Shown here piece after piece: positions 24,331 through 34,426 of a stretch of DNA of 64,000 nucleotides. The notes below the pieces were generated by a model. It searched no databases and was not told the DNA's origin. It saw nothing but the letters and a program-made list of their open reading frames with translations. The stretch comes from Puccinia triticina. Its lineage: Eukaryota > Basidiomycota > Pucciniomycetes > Pucciniales > Pucciniaceae. Made by a program: the position numbers and the translations under genes. The stretch lies in the NCBI RefSeq assembly GCF_026914185.1, contig NC_070566.1, forward strand, positions 5,642,001 to 5,706,000, given 5' to 3'. Each line of letters opens with the position of its first letter. The first letter of the stretch is position 1.

Positions 24331-27197
24331 TGACAGCTCTGTTTATGAAGCTTAGGGCAAAAAACCCGTCAAAATAAGGGTTTTGGGCTTTAACACTATA
24401 ACTGTGCTGATGTAAACACTGGTAATTTAAATTACCAAGCTTGTTACGTGGCAAATATAGCCACTACAAGGGTTTTAACACTCTGTAACAGAAGAGGAAT
24501 TAATTATGTAATTAATAATATGTAGTTATTAATTACAGGGAATTAATTTGGCGTAAAGGTAGGTGGTGAGCGCTTAAACTGATTGGCTGCTTGACCGAGG
24601 CGGTGGTCTTACTGCAACTACTTATAAGGATAAAGCTTTAAATATGCTAATAAGGGATTTTTGATGATTTAAAGGGTTTAATCCAGTGGATTTTACGTGC
24701 TGGGGATGGTTTATAAGGAAAAAGGGCTACAAATGTAGCAGAGGAGAATATTCACGGCAAACTTACAGTTTATGGGCAGTGAATGGTCTAGGGGATCTTT
24801 TCCTGAGGACCAAATAGGCCTCTATTTATAGAGGGGACTTCAGTAGGCGTAAACACTGAGTCCTTTTCTACCTATGGGAGTATCCAGGAGTGTAGCCGTG
24901 AAAAGGGCTTGGCTGTGGGTAATTTAATCCAAGTTTAATAAATTCACAGAAACACGCCAAGCAAGATCTAAGTTTTGGCATAAATTCTGTGAATTTATTA
25001 AACTTGAATTTCATGTCAAGCCAATCAAAAATCCTCATGGGCCTGACACATCCACCTTTGACTATCTCATACCCCCAAACACCATTGGTGCCATGGGTAG
25101 GCCCTCCAGCTTGTGCCACAGCAACAAGCAAAAAAGGACCGGCATTTTTTGTCTCAAGCAGGGGCCTAATCAAGCCAATTAGGGGGCCTGCAGGGAGGGG
25201 CCCGGACAAAACCAGAACCCCTGGGGAAAAGTCGCTTCATCAGACCTTCCCTCTATTTATGCCTCTCACAGGTTATTCCAACCCACTACGCCCGCTTGCT
25301 AACAACAACCTGCTTAGGTACAGTCAACTATCTCCCGCGCGACCCCCACTGTTGCCCCCGCCCAGTCCAGCACACCAAATCAACCGCGCCCCCGCCACGT
25401 CGCTGTTTAATCGTGATAACAGTAATCTCGACTCGCCAGGTAGCCAGACCCCTCGCGCGGCTTCACCTCCCCTACAAATCCAACCAGGCAAACAGAAACC
25501 ATTCGCGTAGTACATAAAAGTCAACCGGCGCCACCGTCTCATCACTGATCCCCTAATTCATCCATTGAAAACCCTTCCCCTTTTTTATTCCACAGCATTC
25601 AGCTTGACTCCAAATACTGCCTATTGACTTATCCGGTCCAGCCCTTTTGCACCCTCGACTTCGTGTTAATACCATAATCTCGCCTCCGCGGCTTTGGTCA
25701 ACCAATTGGTAATTACCTGAGCGCCCGATTGTTGGCTAGGTCAGTACCTTCGCGCAATCAACTGGCCGCACCCTTCTGCAATACAAACTATATACCAATA
25801 GTCGCCTCCCCCTGCCGCGAAGCCCCAGACAACTTGAAACCAACCAGGCGCACTGACCTAATCATGTCGCTACACTGGCCTGGATATACGTTTGTCGCCC
25901 TTCACCAGGAAAAAAGAATGATCACTTGCCAACAAGTGACATAGCAAAGTAAAAAGGGGCCTTTGTACTTTTTGATGTCACTTGCAGACAAGTGATCATT
26001 GTTTTTTCCTGGTGCTTGTTCTGCAAGTCTTGTCGGAATTTCTAACTTGCTGTTCTCTGCAGCTGGATAAACATGTTGAAGGTCTGCCGAATTGAGATCG
26101 GCGCATTCCTGAACGTCAAAAGTTGGTGTCTTTGCTTGTGCAAGAGGCCGGCGGTGATTGTGGGGATTTCTGGCAAGTACGAGTGAGCAGCAGGAATAGT
26201 CTTCTGAGATCGTGCGGACGCTGATGCGGGTGGCGGCTTCTAGGATGAATTCAATCCGCGGGTAGGTAGTTGAAATGGTGGGTCAAGAGAGGTTGGCGGT
26301 ATTTGTTGGGTTCCAGGGTCTCGTCAAGATCCTTGATCTAGCACACCAATTTTCTGGGCGTGGGTTGTGATGCAGCGGCAAGCGCGCTATGATTGGCGAA
26401 TTTAACTGATATCAGGCGTGTATAACTTGCTGAATTGCTCAGCAATCAACTTGGCCTGTTATCAAATGGGGATGGACTTTGTGATTGCCGAGGGGGATGG
26501 TGTGAACCTGGGTTGAAACCGTTTGGTCTCTACCCAATTGCACTTCTTCAAATTTTTGATGCCAATAGGGCCTGGAGGTATTCCAGCACCTTTGTTGTGG
26601 AGGAATTGCATCATTAATTACTGTAAAGATGAGTTTTGCTCTGCTTTGGGAATTGCCAGCAAGGTGTTGGCGCTTTGGAAGAGGGCTTGGGGGGGGGGGG
26701 GGGGGGGACATGGTCTGGGTGTGTAATTGGGGGGACTGGTGTTGATCATAAGTCCCCGGGGGGCGGGGATGCTTGCGGCGGCGGAGCCGCTTTCGCCTCT
26801 AGTTGTATTGTAATAGACTAATTTCCCTGACTCTGTCACATGACATGTTTATAACCAATTGTTATGTGAAAGAGCTTCAGTAGAAGTCTACATAATACTT
26901 TCACGGGGTATTTTTACACAAGTAATATTACTCTTTAATGTACAAAAGTTTAATTTTATGTCCACTGTTTATTTTACTAAATTTATGTATGTAATACTAT
27001 TTTTGGGCGCTTTCTGGGGCCAATTCTTATTTATACAATTAGTACATGAAGGAATAGGAATAAGGGGGTACTTTAAGTGGGTGACCCCCCTTAATTTATG
27101 ATGAGGAATCTGATTCTGCAATAATAATTTAATAATTATTATTATTTACTAAGTTATTGCAGTCTTTTGGATACTTGATGTATCTCTAAGGCTGACA
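24331..27197 (-). repeat. Ty3/gypsy 5' LTR split by a Helitron
   Basis: The LTR runs on the reverse strand from 27197 (TGTCAGCC) to 24331 (AGCTGTCA). Its two parts, 26803-27197 and 24331-24927, are separated by the 1875-bp insertion at 24928-26802. With the insertion removed it is close to 991 bp and aligns with 21875-22865, showing scattered substitutions. Confidence 0.88.
24928..26802 (+). mobile_element. Non-autonomous Helitron inserted in a gypsy LTR
   Basis: Comparison with uninterrupted LTRs fixes both ends. The left flank ends ...TTTAA and the right flank starts TTGTATTG, so insertion was between A and T. The element starts TCCAAGTTTAAT and ends CTCTAG. Eight bases before CTAG is a perfect hairpin GCGGC-GGA-GCCGC (26778-26790). 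A 5' TC, a 3' hairpin plus CTAG, and A/T insertion without target duplication are the Helitron signature. No Rep-helicase is encoded. Near the 5' end a 21-bp perfect inverted repeat occurs (24931-24951 with 24985-25005), and a 40-bp imperfect one lies inside (25903-25942 with 25975-26014). A 19-G run lies at 26689-26707. Confidence 0.88.
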
Positions 27198-27202
27198 TAA
27201 AT

Positions 27203-27301
27203 GACCGTTTCTCTTTTTCTCTCTACATCTCTGAACATGTCAGATTAGATTGCAAACTCAAACAAGAAATAAAATATCTTAGTCTTGTGAATTCTCACAG
27301 C
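27203..27301 (+). repeat. Possible tail of a copia-like LTR
   Basis: The stretch ending near 27301 (ATCTTAGTCTTGTGAATTCT, then CACAG) resembles the last about 33 bases of the copia LTR at 3246-3273. The rest does not match. It may be an LTR remnant of the retroelement whose ORF starts at 27325. Confidence 0.35.
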
Positions 27302-27324
27302 AGCCGTGGTATCCCCCAGCGGTT

Positions 27325-28359
27325 TTGTCCCAGTCATTTGCAGGGGTTTATGAGTCCAATCCGGCCGGAAGGAAGCGCCACGAGGACGCGCGACCATACA
27401 AGGCTCCTTTGCTACCAGCTAGTCAATCGAAGCGCCCTCTTTGGAAGGTTCCAAGTGGGGCTGCGGATCCGCCAAGGGTTGAAGTAGAGGACAAACCTGA
27501 GCTGTTTGATTGCATCATGAACGATCCAAATCCCGAATCCCCTCTCTCCAAGGAGGGCCCTGCAAGACCAGCCACTCCTCCTAAGAACACCGGCTCACAT
27601 CCTAAGGTGAGGTTTGAGCGCAACGTTAGCCGAGATCACCCAGACACAGTAGACAGGTACATCAAGAAGATCTTTGACCTGCCGGTTTCGACAACAGTGG
27701 CCGAGATTTGTTCTGTTTTGCCGGCTGTCTCTGATGGAGTCAAGAAGTGGGTTTCCCGTTGCCGCGTGGAGGTTGGTTCTGAAGATTTGAAGGTTAACTC
27801 TGGCACGCTGGCGGAAGGGATTGACCCTGAGGGCACTTTTGATCCAAACCTCTACTTGTGTCCTCTCGGATATCTAAGTTGTAGCGTGGGCAATGGTAAA
27901 GCAATATCCTCACCGCTAGTGGACTTGGGCTCGCAGCTGAACCTCATCTCGGATTTGTTGGCAAACAAGCTGAATTTGACACCAAGAGTAAACTTCAGCT
28001 CTGCAGTCTATGGAATCAACAACCAAGCCTGTGAACTCATTGGTGTTGCAGAGGATGTCCCCATCTGGGTGGGGCGCTCGATCGTTGGTTCTTGTCACTT
28101 TTGGATCACTTGGGCTGACGGACCTTTCATCTTGGGCTGGCCTTTCCTGATGGATTTCAAGGCTACGCTGATGTTCTCGTCAACTGCCGGGGAGCGAATT
28201 ATTCTTCCCAACACTAGCGGAAGGAACATTGAAGTCACGCTCTGCCCTGTTGACAAAGGGAGGCGGGAGCAAGAATTCCCGGCCCACGGCCCAAATGGGG
28301 TGTTGGCGCATTGCAGCCGCATCCGCGAGGACTCTGAGGAGGCCCCACATTTTTTATGA
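27325..28359 (+). CDS. Retroelement gag/retropepsin-like ORF (344 codons)
   Basis: The N-terminal half is Pro/Lys-rich with a KVRFERN segment near residue 95. The C-terminal half looks like a retropepsin. LVDLGSQLNLI (near residue 198) has the D-x-G-S spacing of the aspartic protease site, with Leu in place of the usual Thr/Ser, and FILGWPFL (near 270) matches the ILG segment near the end of retropepsins. The open frame at 63552-64000 shares the style of the N-terminal half (P-T-P-S-x-x-K, then V-R-F). No RT or integrase follows, so this is a fragment or a gag-protease-only element. The start is uncertain. Confidence 0.6.
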   Translation: MSQSFAGVYESNPAGRKRHEDARPYKAPLLPASQSKRPLWKVPSGAADPPRVEVEDKPELFDCIMNDPNPESPLSKEGPARPATPPKNTGSHPKVRFERNVSRDHPDTVDRYIKKIFDLPVSTTVAEICSVLPAVSDGVKKWVSRCRVEVGSEDLKVNSGTLAEGIDPEGTFDPNLYLCPLGYLSCSVGNGKAISSPLVDLGSQLNLISDLLANKLNLTPRVNFSSAVYGINNQACELIGVAEDVPIWVGRSIVGSCHFWITWADGPFILGWPFLMDFKATLMFSSTAGERIILPNTSGRNIEVTLCPVDKGRREQEFPAHGPNGVLAHCSRIREDSEEAPHFL

Positions 28360-29105
28360 ATGGTGTTGGTTCAGCTCCCGGAAGTTTTAATCCTGGGCCT
28401 CAAACTCTGACCAGTGGACCAACATTTACCTCAGAGGCCCCTTTTTCTTGGTTTCCTCTTTTCCCGTCCATTTTGTCTGTATCAATCAACTGCACCCAAA
28501 ATCATCAAACCAAAAAACAATCAAAAAACCCAAGAATCCATAAGAAAATGGCCTTGACTTTGTTCAACTTGCCGTCCCCTCATCTCTCTCAAGTTTTTTT
28601 GTCTCAAATTGAAAAAGGCAAGCAACAAGCTCGCAGTGGGCAGCATGGGTTTTTTGCGGGGGCAATGAAGACTAAAAGTAAGTTCCCCCTCCATGTATGC
28701 ACCTCTTGGGTAGATTCTACCGCGCTTTCAAAAACATTACCTTGTGCCACACCCGTGAGCGACCCGTTGGAACTCTTCCCTTCCTCATCTTTAGGCAGCT
28801 CGCCCTTGCATCATCCTCATCTCCAAGACGGGACTAAATTATATTCCAATCCTTGTCTCCGCAATGAGAATAAACTAGTTTTGTCTTGTTTTAAGACTCT
28901 CCGCAATGAGAATAAACTAGTTTCGTCCGCAAGGACCCTCCGCAATGAGGTTAAACTTCCAAGCCTCTGCGACGAGTATAAACTAAAGATCCTCTGCAAT
29001 GAGGTGAAACTATTTTCTTCAAATGTGAGTCCTCTTGATGACCGGTCATCACCGGTCATCGAGAGGTGTGAGTCCCCTCAATGGCCGGTCTGTGCCGGTC
29101 ACTGA
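28356..29105 (+). CDS. Unrecognised 249-codon ORF overlapping the retropepsin stop
   Basis: The ATG at 28356 overlaps the TGA at 28357-28359 (ATGA). The first about 150 residues are low-complexity and contain MALTLFNLPSPHLSQVFLSQ, possibly an internal start. The last 90 residues repeat a motif of the type LRNENKLV five times, because the DNA repeats CTCCGCAATGAG-AATAAACTAG units (28857-29010). Reading runs into the foldback array at 29030. I do not recognise a domain; it may be downstream retroelement sequence that happens to be open. Confidence 0.3.
   Translation: MNGVGSAPGSFNPGPQTLTSGPTFTSEAPFSWFPLFPSILSVSINCTQNHQTKKQSKNPRIHKKMALTLFNLPSPHLSQVFLSQIEKGKQQARSGQHGFFAGAMKTKSKFPLHVCTSWVDSTALSKTLPCATPVSDPLELFPSSSLGSSPLHHPHLQDGTKLYSNPCLRNENKLVLSCFKTLRNENKLVSSARTLRNEVKLPSLCDEYKLKILCNEVKLFSSNVSPLDDRSSPVIERCESPQWPVCAGH
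28857..29012 (+). repeat. Degenerate tandem repeat (CTCCGCAATGAG-AATAAACTAG type)
   Basis: Five units of about 27-42 bp share CYCYGCAATGAGxxTAAACT. The first two are nearly identical; later ones diverge. Confidence 0.7.
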
Positions 29106-29735
29106 GGCGAGTAGCCGGTCAGACCAACCGGTGATTGAGAGTAGCACCTCCCCTTGATGACTGGTACACACTGGTCATCAAGAGGTGTTATTACCCTCAA
29201 TGACCGGTCTGACCGGTCATCGAGAAATGTGACTCACCTTGATGATCAGTGATGACCGGTCATTGAGAGGTGTTATTACCCTTGATGACTGGTCTGACTG
29301 GTCATCAAGAGATGTGACTCACCTCAATGACCGGTGATGACCGGTCATCGAGAAGTGTTATTACCCTTGATGACCGGACTGACTGATCATTGAGACCTCT
29401 CAATGACTGGTGATGACCAGTCATGGAGAGGAGGTGTTATTAGCCTCAATGACCGGTGTGACCAATCATTGAGGTGTGAGTCCCCTTGATGACCAGTCTG
29501 TGCCGGTCATTGGGAGGTGTGACCGGTCTGCGCCGGTCATCAAGAGGTGTGAGTCCCCTCAGTGACAGGCACAGACCGGTCATCAAGAGGAGATGTTAAT
29601 CCCCTTGATGACCAGCACAGACCGGTCATCAAGAGGTGTGATTCCCCTCAATGACCGGCAGTCCAGTACAGACCGGTCATTCAGAGGAGATGTTAATCCG
29701 CTCAATGCCGGTCTGTACCGGTCATGGATATCAGG
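29030..29735. repeat. Array of short foldback (palindromic) units
   Basis: About a dozen units of 50-65 bp, each an imperfect hairpin built from CCTCAATGACCGGTC and its reverse complement GACCGGTCATCGAGAGG. Units are separated by GTGTTATTACC or GTGAGTCC spacers. The arms vary mostly by C/T and G/A changes. The same arm sequence occurs in the hAT MITE at 42912-43967. Confidence 0.85.
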
Positions 29736-29775
29736 AGGATTGAGTGGGGTGTGTTTGTACATAGCCCAGTTGAAG

Positions 29776-30080
29776 TTGTAGGCACTCCAGCTCTGGCTGG
29801 AGTGCACAGTACTGCACTCCCCTTTTGAGGAGGAGAAATATCAGGAATGAAGTGCTGGGGGAATGCACTCCAATCTGAAGGAGTGAGACTCATGGGCACT
29901 CATTACATTTCCTGGCCACTGGAGTTCTTTGTGGTGCACTCCAAAGAGTCTTGAGTCCCCGGTTCTGCACTCCAATTGACTTGGAGTACTCTAGTCTGTA
30001 CTCCAACAATCATTGGAGTGCACACTCCATGCACTCACTTTTGGAGTGCTTTTGGGATTTTTTTGGAGTGCATTTAGGCT
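29776..30080. repeat. Cluster of TGCACTCC/GGAGTGCA motifs
   Basis: More than ten copies of TGCACTCC or its reverse complement occur within 300 bases in both orientations, several forming small inverted pairs. No gene was found here. Confidence 0.7.
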
Positions 30081-31355
30081 GACCCTTTCCTTTTTCTATT
30101 GGAATCATATTCCAACCCCATCCTGGGAAAAAATTTACATTCATAAACACCCCCTCTACTAGGCCCCAGACAGCACAGGCACTTAAACAACTCTGCGCAG
30201 AACCTGTATGAACCTTGGAGGGCACTGTGGTGCTCCATTCCAAACCATAAGTAGTATTTTATTGCTTTTCTTTACATATATTCATCATTACATTGCCCAT
30301 CTCCCCATAACCCTTCACAAATACCTCATTATTATTGCATATTCAGATTCTACGCCAAATTTCACTTATAGTCACTCATACATAGTACCCCCTTATCTTC
30401 AATGTTTCAATAGTTATAAAGGATATAAGACTTACAGAAAACCTACAGTCTTCATTAGTTACAATACTCATTTCATTAGTAACTTAGCTGAATCATTACA
30501 TCACATTCTTTTCACAGATATATTCTCACATATTAAACCCTTTACATACATTGCTCATTATGTACTATGCCTATTGTACACATTACATCATTGGATCTGT
30601 GCTTATCCCTTTCAGTAGTGCTCATCATTACAAGTAGTTACTATGTTCACATCACCTTCTCCATTTGTACAAGCCTTTATTCCCATAGCCAGAACTCCTC
30701 ATTGTCTGTGCTCATCCTTCTTTCATATAAGAACTGTCCTTCCCTCCTCACATGTACCTTATGCAGAGAACCTTATGCAGAATTTATAGAGAATTTTAGA
30801 TACAGAAATTATAGTGCCCATTCTCATCAACCCATTGCCATTGAATCATTTCCAATAGCTTTCCCCCTTCAACCATTGCTCCAACCCTCTCACCTTAAGT
30901 AGGCAGTAGCCAGCTCATAGTACTAGCTCCTAAGATCAAGTAGAAATCAGCCACCCCTTTTCTTCTTTTTCTTAGTGTTACTCTCATTCCCTCAGCATTA
31001 GTCAGGAAGGCAGCCTCATCAGCACCCTTGCATAGCTTACATTATTACTAGTGTTGCTATCCATTTCCCTTCCAAGCTCTATTCTCCCCTTTGAGTAGTT
31101 CCACAAGTGGTGTCCCAACAGTGGCCTTTCTATACTTCAGATATCTTCAGCCTTAGTAACACTCTTACCATCAGCTACATACTACTTCACCTACACTCCT
31201 CATATTCCTCCTTTTATAAATTAACCTCCTGCTTTCTTTTAGAATCAACTTCAATCAATAGTAACACTATCAGCACATCCATTCACCTGTGGCCGTAAAT
31301 TTTTACCATTCCAAATGGAAGAAGATGTGTCCCCATCCTCCATTCAGAATGGAAA
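30081..31355. other. No gene recognised
   Basis: T/C- and A/T-rich sequence. The longest frames (30208-30618, 111-136 codons) are Ile/His/Tyr/Ser-rich with no motif and look fortuitous. Confidence 0.5.
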
Positions 31356-31359
31356 ACAT

Positions 31360-33175
31360 GTGGAGCTGGTCCCACCCAGCTCTGACAGCTCAGCTCAGCC
31401 AGCTCTTTCCACTGCACCGAAGACCAGCTCCACCAGCTCTTATGTGCATATGTCAGCTGCACCAGCTCCAACAACTCAGCTCAACCAGCTCCACCTCCCA
31501 TGATAAATCAGCTCATCCAGCTCTGTTGGCACACCAAAACCCAGCTCACTCAGCTCACTTTTTCACTGCAATCCAGCTCAACCAGCTCCATGCATCACTG
31601 CCATCCAGCTCGACCAGCTCCATGGCACCCTGCCGTCCAGCTCAACCAGCTCCATGACTCACTGACAGCCAGCTCAACCAGCTCCGCTTCCCACTGACAG
31701 CTCAACCAGCTCCTCTTCCCACTGAAATCCAGCTCATCCAGCTCCATGGCTCACTGCTGTCCAGCTCAACCAGCTCCATGACTTGCTGTGGTCCAGCTCA
31801 ACCAGCTCACCCAGCTCCTTGCATCACTGCCATCCAGCTCCACCAGCTCCATGGCTCACTGCCATCAAGCTCAACCAGCTCCTTGGCTCACTGACAGCCA
31901 GCTCAACCAGCTCCTTTTCCCACTGACAGCCAGCTCAACCAGCTCCTCTTCCCACTGACAGCCAGCTCAACCAGCTCCTCTTCCCACTGACATCCAGCTC
32001 AACCAGCTCAACCAGCTCCTTGCATCACTGCCATCCAGCTCAACCAGCTCCATGGCTCACTGCTTTCCAGCTCAACCAGCTCCTCTTCCCACTGACAGCC
32101 AGCTCAACCAGCTCCTATTCCCACTGAAATCCAGCTCAAACAGCTCCTCTTCCCACAGACAGCCAGCTCAACCAGCTACTCTTCCCACTGAAATCCAGCT
32201 CAACCAGCTCCCTCCCACTGACAGCCAGCTCAACCAGCTCTCATTCCCACTCACATCCAGCTCAACCAGCTCCTCTTCCCACTGACATCCAGCTCATCCA
32301 GCTTAACCAGCTCCTTGTATCACTGCCATCCAGCTCAACCAGCTCCATGGCTACTGCTGTCCAGCTCAACCAGCTCAAACAGCTGGACAGCCCACTTCCA
32401 TCCAGCTCAACCAGCTCCATCAATTGCTGTGGTCCAGCTCAACCAGCTCACCCAGCTCCTTGCATCACTGCCATCCAGCTCAACCAGCTCCATGGCTCAC
32501 TGCTTTCCAGCTAAACCAGCTCCATGACTTGCTGTGGTCCAGCTCAACCAGCTCACCCAGCTCCTTGCATCACTGCCATCCAGCTCAACCAGCTCTATGG
32601 CTCACTGTTGTCCAGCTAAACCAGCTCCATGGATCACTGCCATGCAGCTCAACCAGCTCAACCAGCTACGTGTTTTGCTCCCATCCAGCTCAACAAGCCA
32701 TATGGCTCACTGCCTTCCAACTCAACCAAATCCTCTGCCTACTAACAGTCAGCTCAACCAGCTCATCTTTCAGCTCCTCCAGCTCCATCAACCCAGCTCA
32801 ACCAGCTCCACCTCCCAGGATAAATCAGCTTCTCCAGCTTTGTTGGCACAACAAAAACCAGCTCATCTAGCTCCCTCTCTCATTGGAATCCAGCTCAACC
32901 AGCTCCTCTTCTCACTGACAGCCAGCTCAACCAGCTCCTCTCCCTACTGAAAGTCAGCTCAAACAGCTCAACCAGCTCCTTGAATCACTGGCATCCAGCT
33001 CCACCAGCTCCTCTTTTCACTGAGAGCCAGCTCATCCAGCTTCCAACTGACAGCCAGCTCAACCAGCTCCTTGCATCACTGCCATCCAGCTCAACCAGCT
33101 CCCTGTTCCCAATCCAGCCCAAAAAGCTCAACCATCTTCATTCCTCACTTGCAGCAAGCTAACTCAATCAGCTTT
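31360..33175 (+). repeat. 1.8-kb minisatellite, 32-bp unit
   Basis: Dozens of imperfect copies of a 32-bp unit, typically CAGCTCAACCAGCTCC followed by TCTTCCCACTGACAGC or ATGGCTCACTGCCATC. Some units lack a segment or carry an extra CAGCTCACC. Because 32 is not a multiple of three, the frames rotate among SSTSS, PAQPAP and LNQL. The long ORFs here are therefore products of the repeat. Confidence 0.93.
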
Positions 33176-34350
33176 AGCCTTGACATTGAATTTAACATCT
33201 AAGATTGTTAGTGGTACTAGTAACAACAGATCATGGGCCCTGGACCGTATCATAACCTTCCAGAATTTTGATGTGTTACTTGGATTATGTCACTAGGAAC
33301 ACATTAACCACTGGATAACGAGATAAAGAGGGGCAAATGGCCCCCTCTGGCTGATATATTTGCTAATATCACCTTCACGTGGGCAGATATTGTGAAGGAA
33401 GTTAAAAAGCTTATTGATTGAGATGCAATATAGTAATGCACTTCCATTATGGTTATTGGTAAGTCTAAAGGGGCCCAAGTTTGTTAAACTGCCATTAAGT
33501 TACTGATAAACATATTGTATATACCCACCGTGGCATTGCTACCAGCCACCTCTGCCAGATCCTTAGCCCTTTTACACCAAGCTGAACTAGATCACTAAAC
33601 TCCCTGGATGACTGCCATCCAAAATTTCCAGAACCTTTCCTCACTACCAGGAGAATAAATTCAGCTCCTCTTCCCTATATAAATAATTTCAGCCATCCTA
33701 GAGGGTGATTGAAATAAAATCCATCTGGATGAGCTCTCCCTCCAGGTATAATGTTAAATTGAACAATAAAATTCTCAGTATGTTTAAATTGGCCCAGTTG
33801 ATCCAGGTCTCAGTCTTCACTGATTACACTCAGGTTTTCTGGAATATAAGCCCCTCCATTAGATAGAGATTCACCTTGCTTCGTGTAAAATGATTACTTA
33901 AAAGAATTTTATGAATCCCACTTTCCCACTTCTCATTCCTTCTCCTTAGCCCATGTGGAAATCCCAGAGAAAGCATATATTTCAAATTAACCAACCAATC
34001 TAAAATATGTTTCTCACCCAATTAATTTATACTTGTTTTTATGCAGACCAATATAATTTCTATTGGGTCTTTGTATCTAATTTTTTTTTGGTGTATGGGT
34101 AGTTTGACTGAAATTTTTTATTCTAACAACCACAAAATCAATCACAATCAAATGTTTCACCAATTTTGTTTAGATAAAAAATCCACATTAATACAAATTT
34201 CATGTATGGAAACACCTTTGCAAGAATATTCCTTATGCAAATCAGTGGGAGCCTTTGCCATTTTTTGACATGAAATAAGAAAAACATCAGGATTTATCTT
34301 TATTAATCTGGGTGGTGCATTCTGAGATGAAAATGAAATAGTATGGGATA
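33176..34350. other. No gene recognised
   Basis: A/T-rich sequence between the minisatellite and the end of the KDZ gene. It may contain the 3' flank of the KDZ element, but I found no terminal repeat. Confidence 0.45.
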
Positions 34351-34353
34351 ACT

Positions 34354-34380
34354 CTATACATCATCATCATCATCATCATT

Positions 34381-34426
<46 letters not shown>

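Noticed and set aside
26523..26839. Gly- or Pro-rich ORFs around the 19-G run
   Set aside because: They are low-complexity products of the G-run inside a non-autonomous Helitron; no domain is visible.
31289..33162. Several ORFs rich in Ser/Thr, Pro/Ala/Gln or Leu/Asn/Gln
   Set aside because: They arise from the rotating frame of the 32-bp minisatellite and have no independent support.
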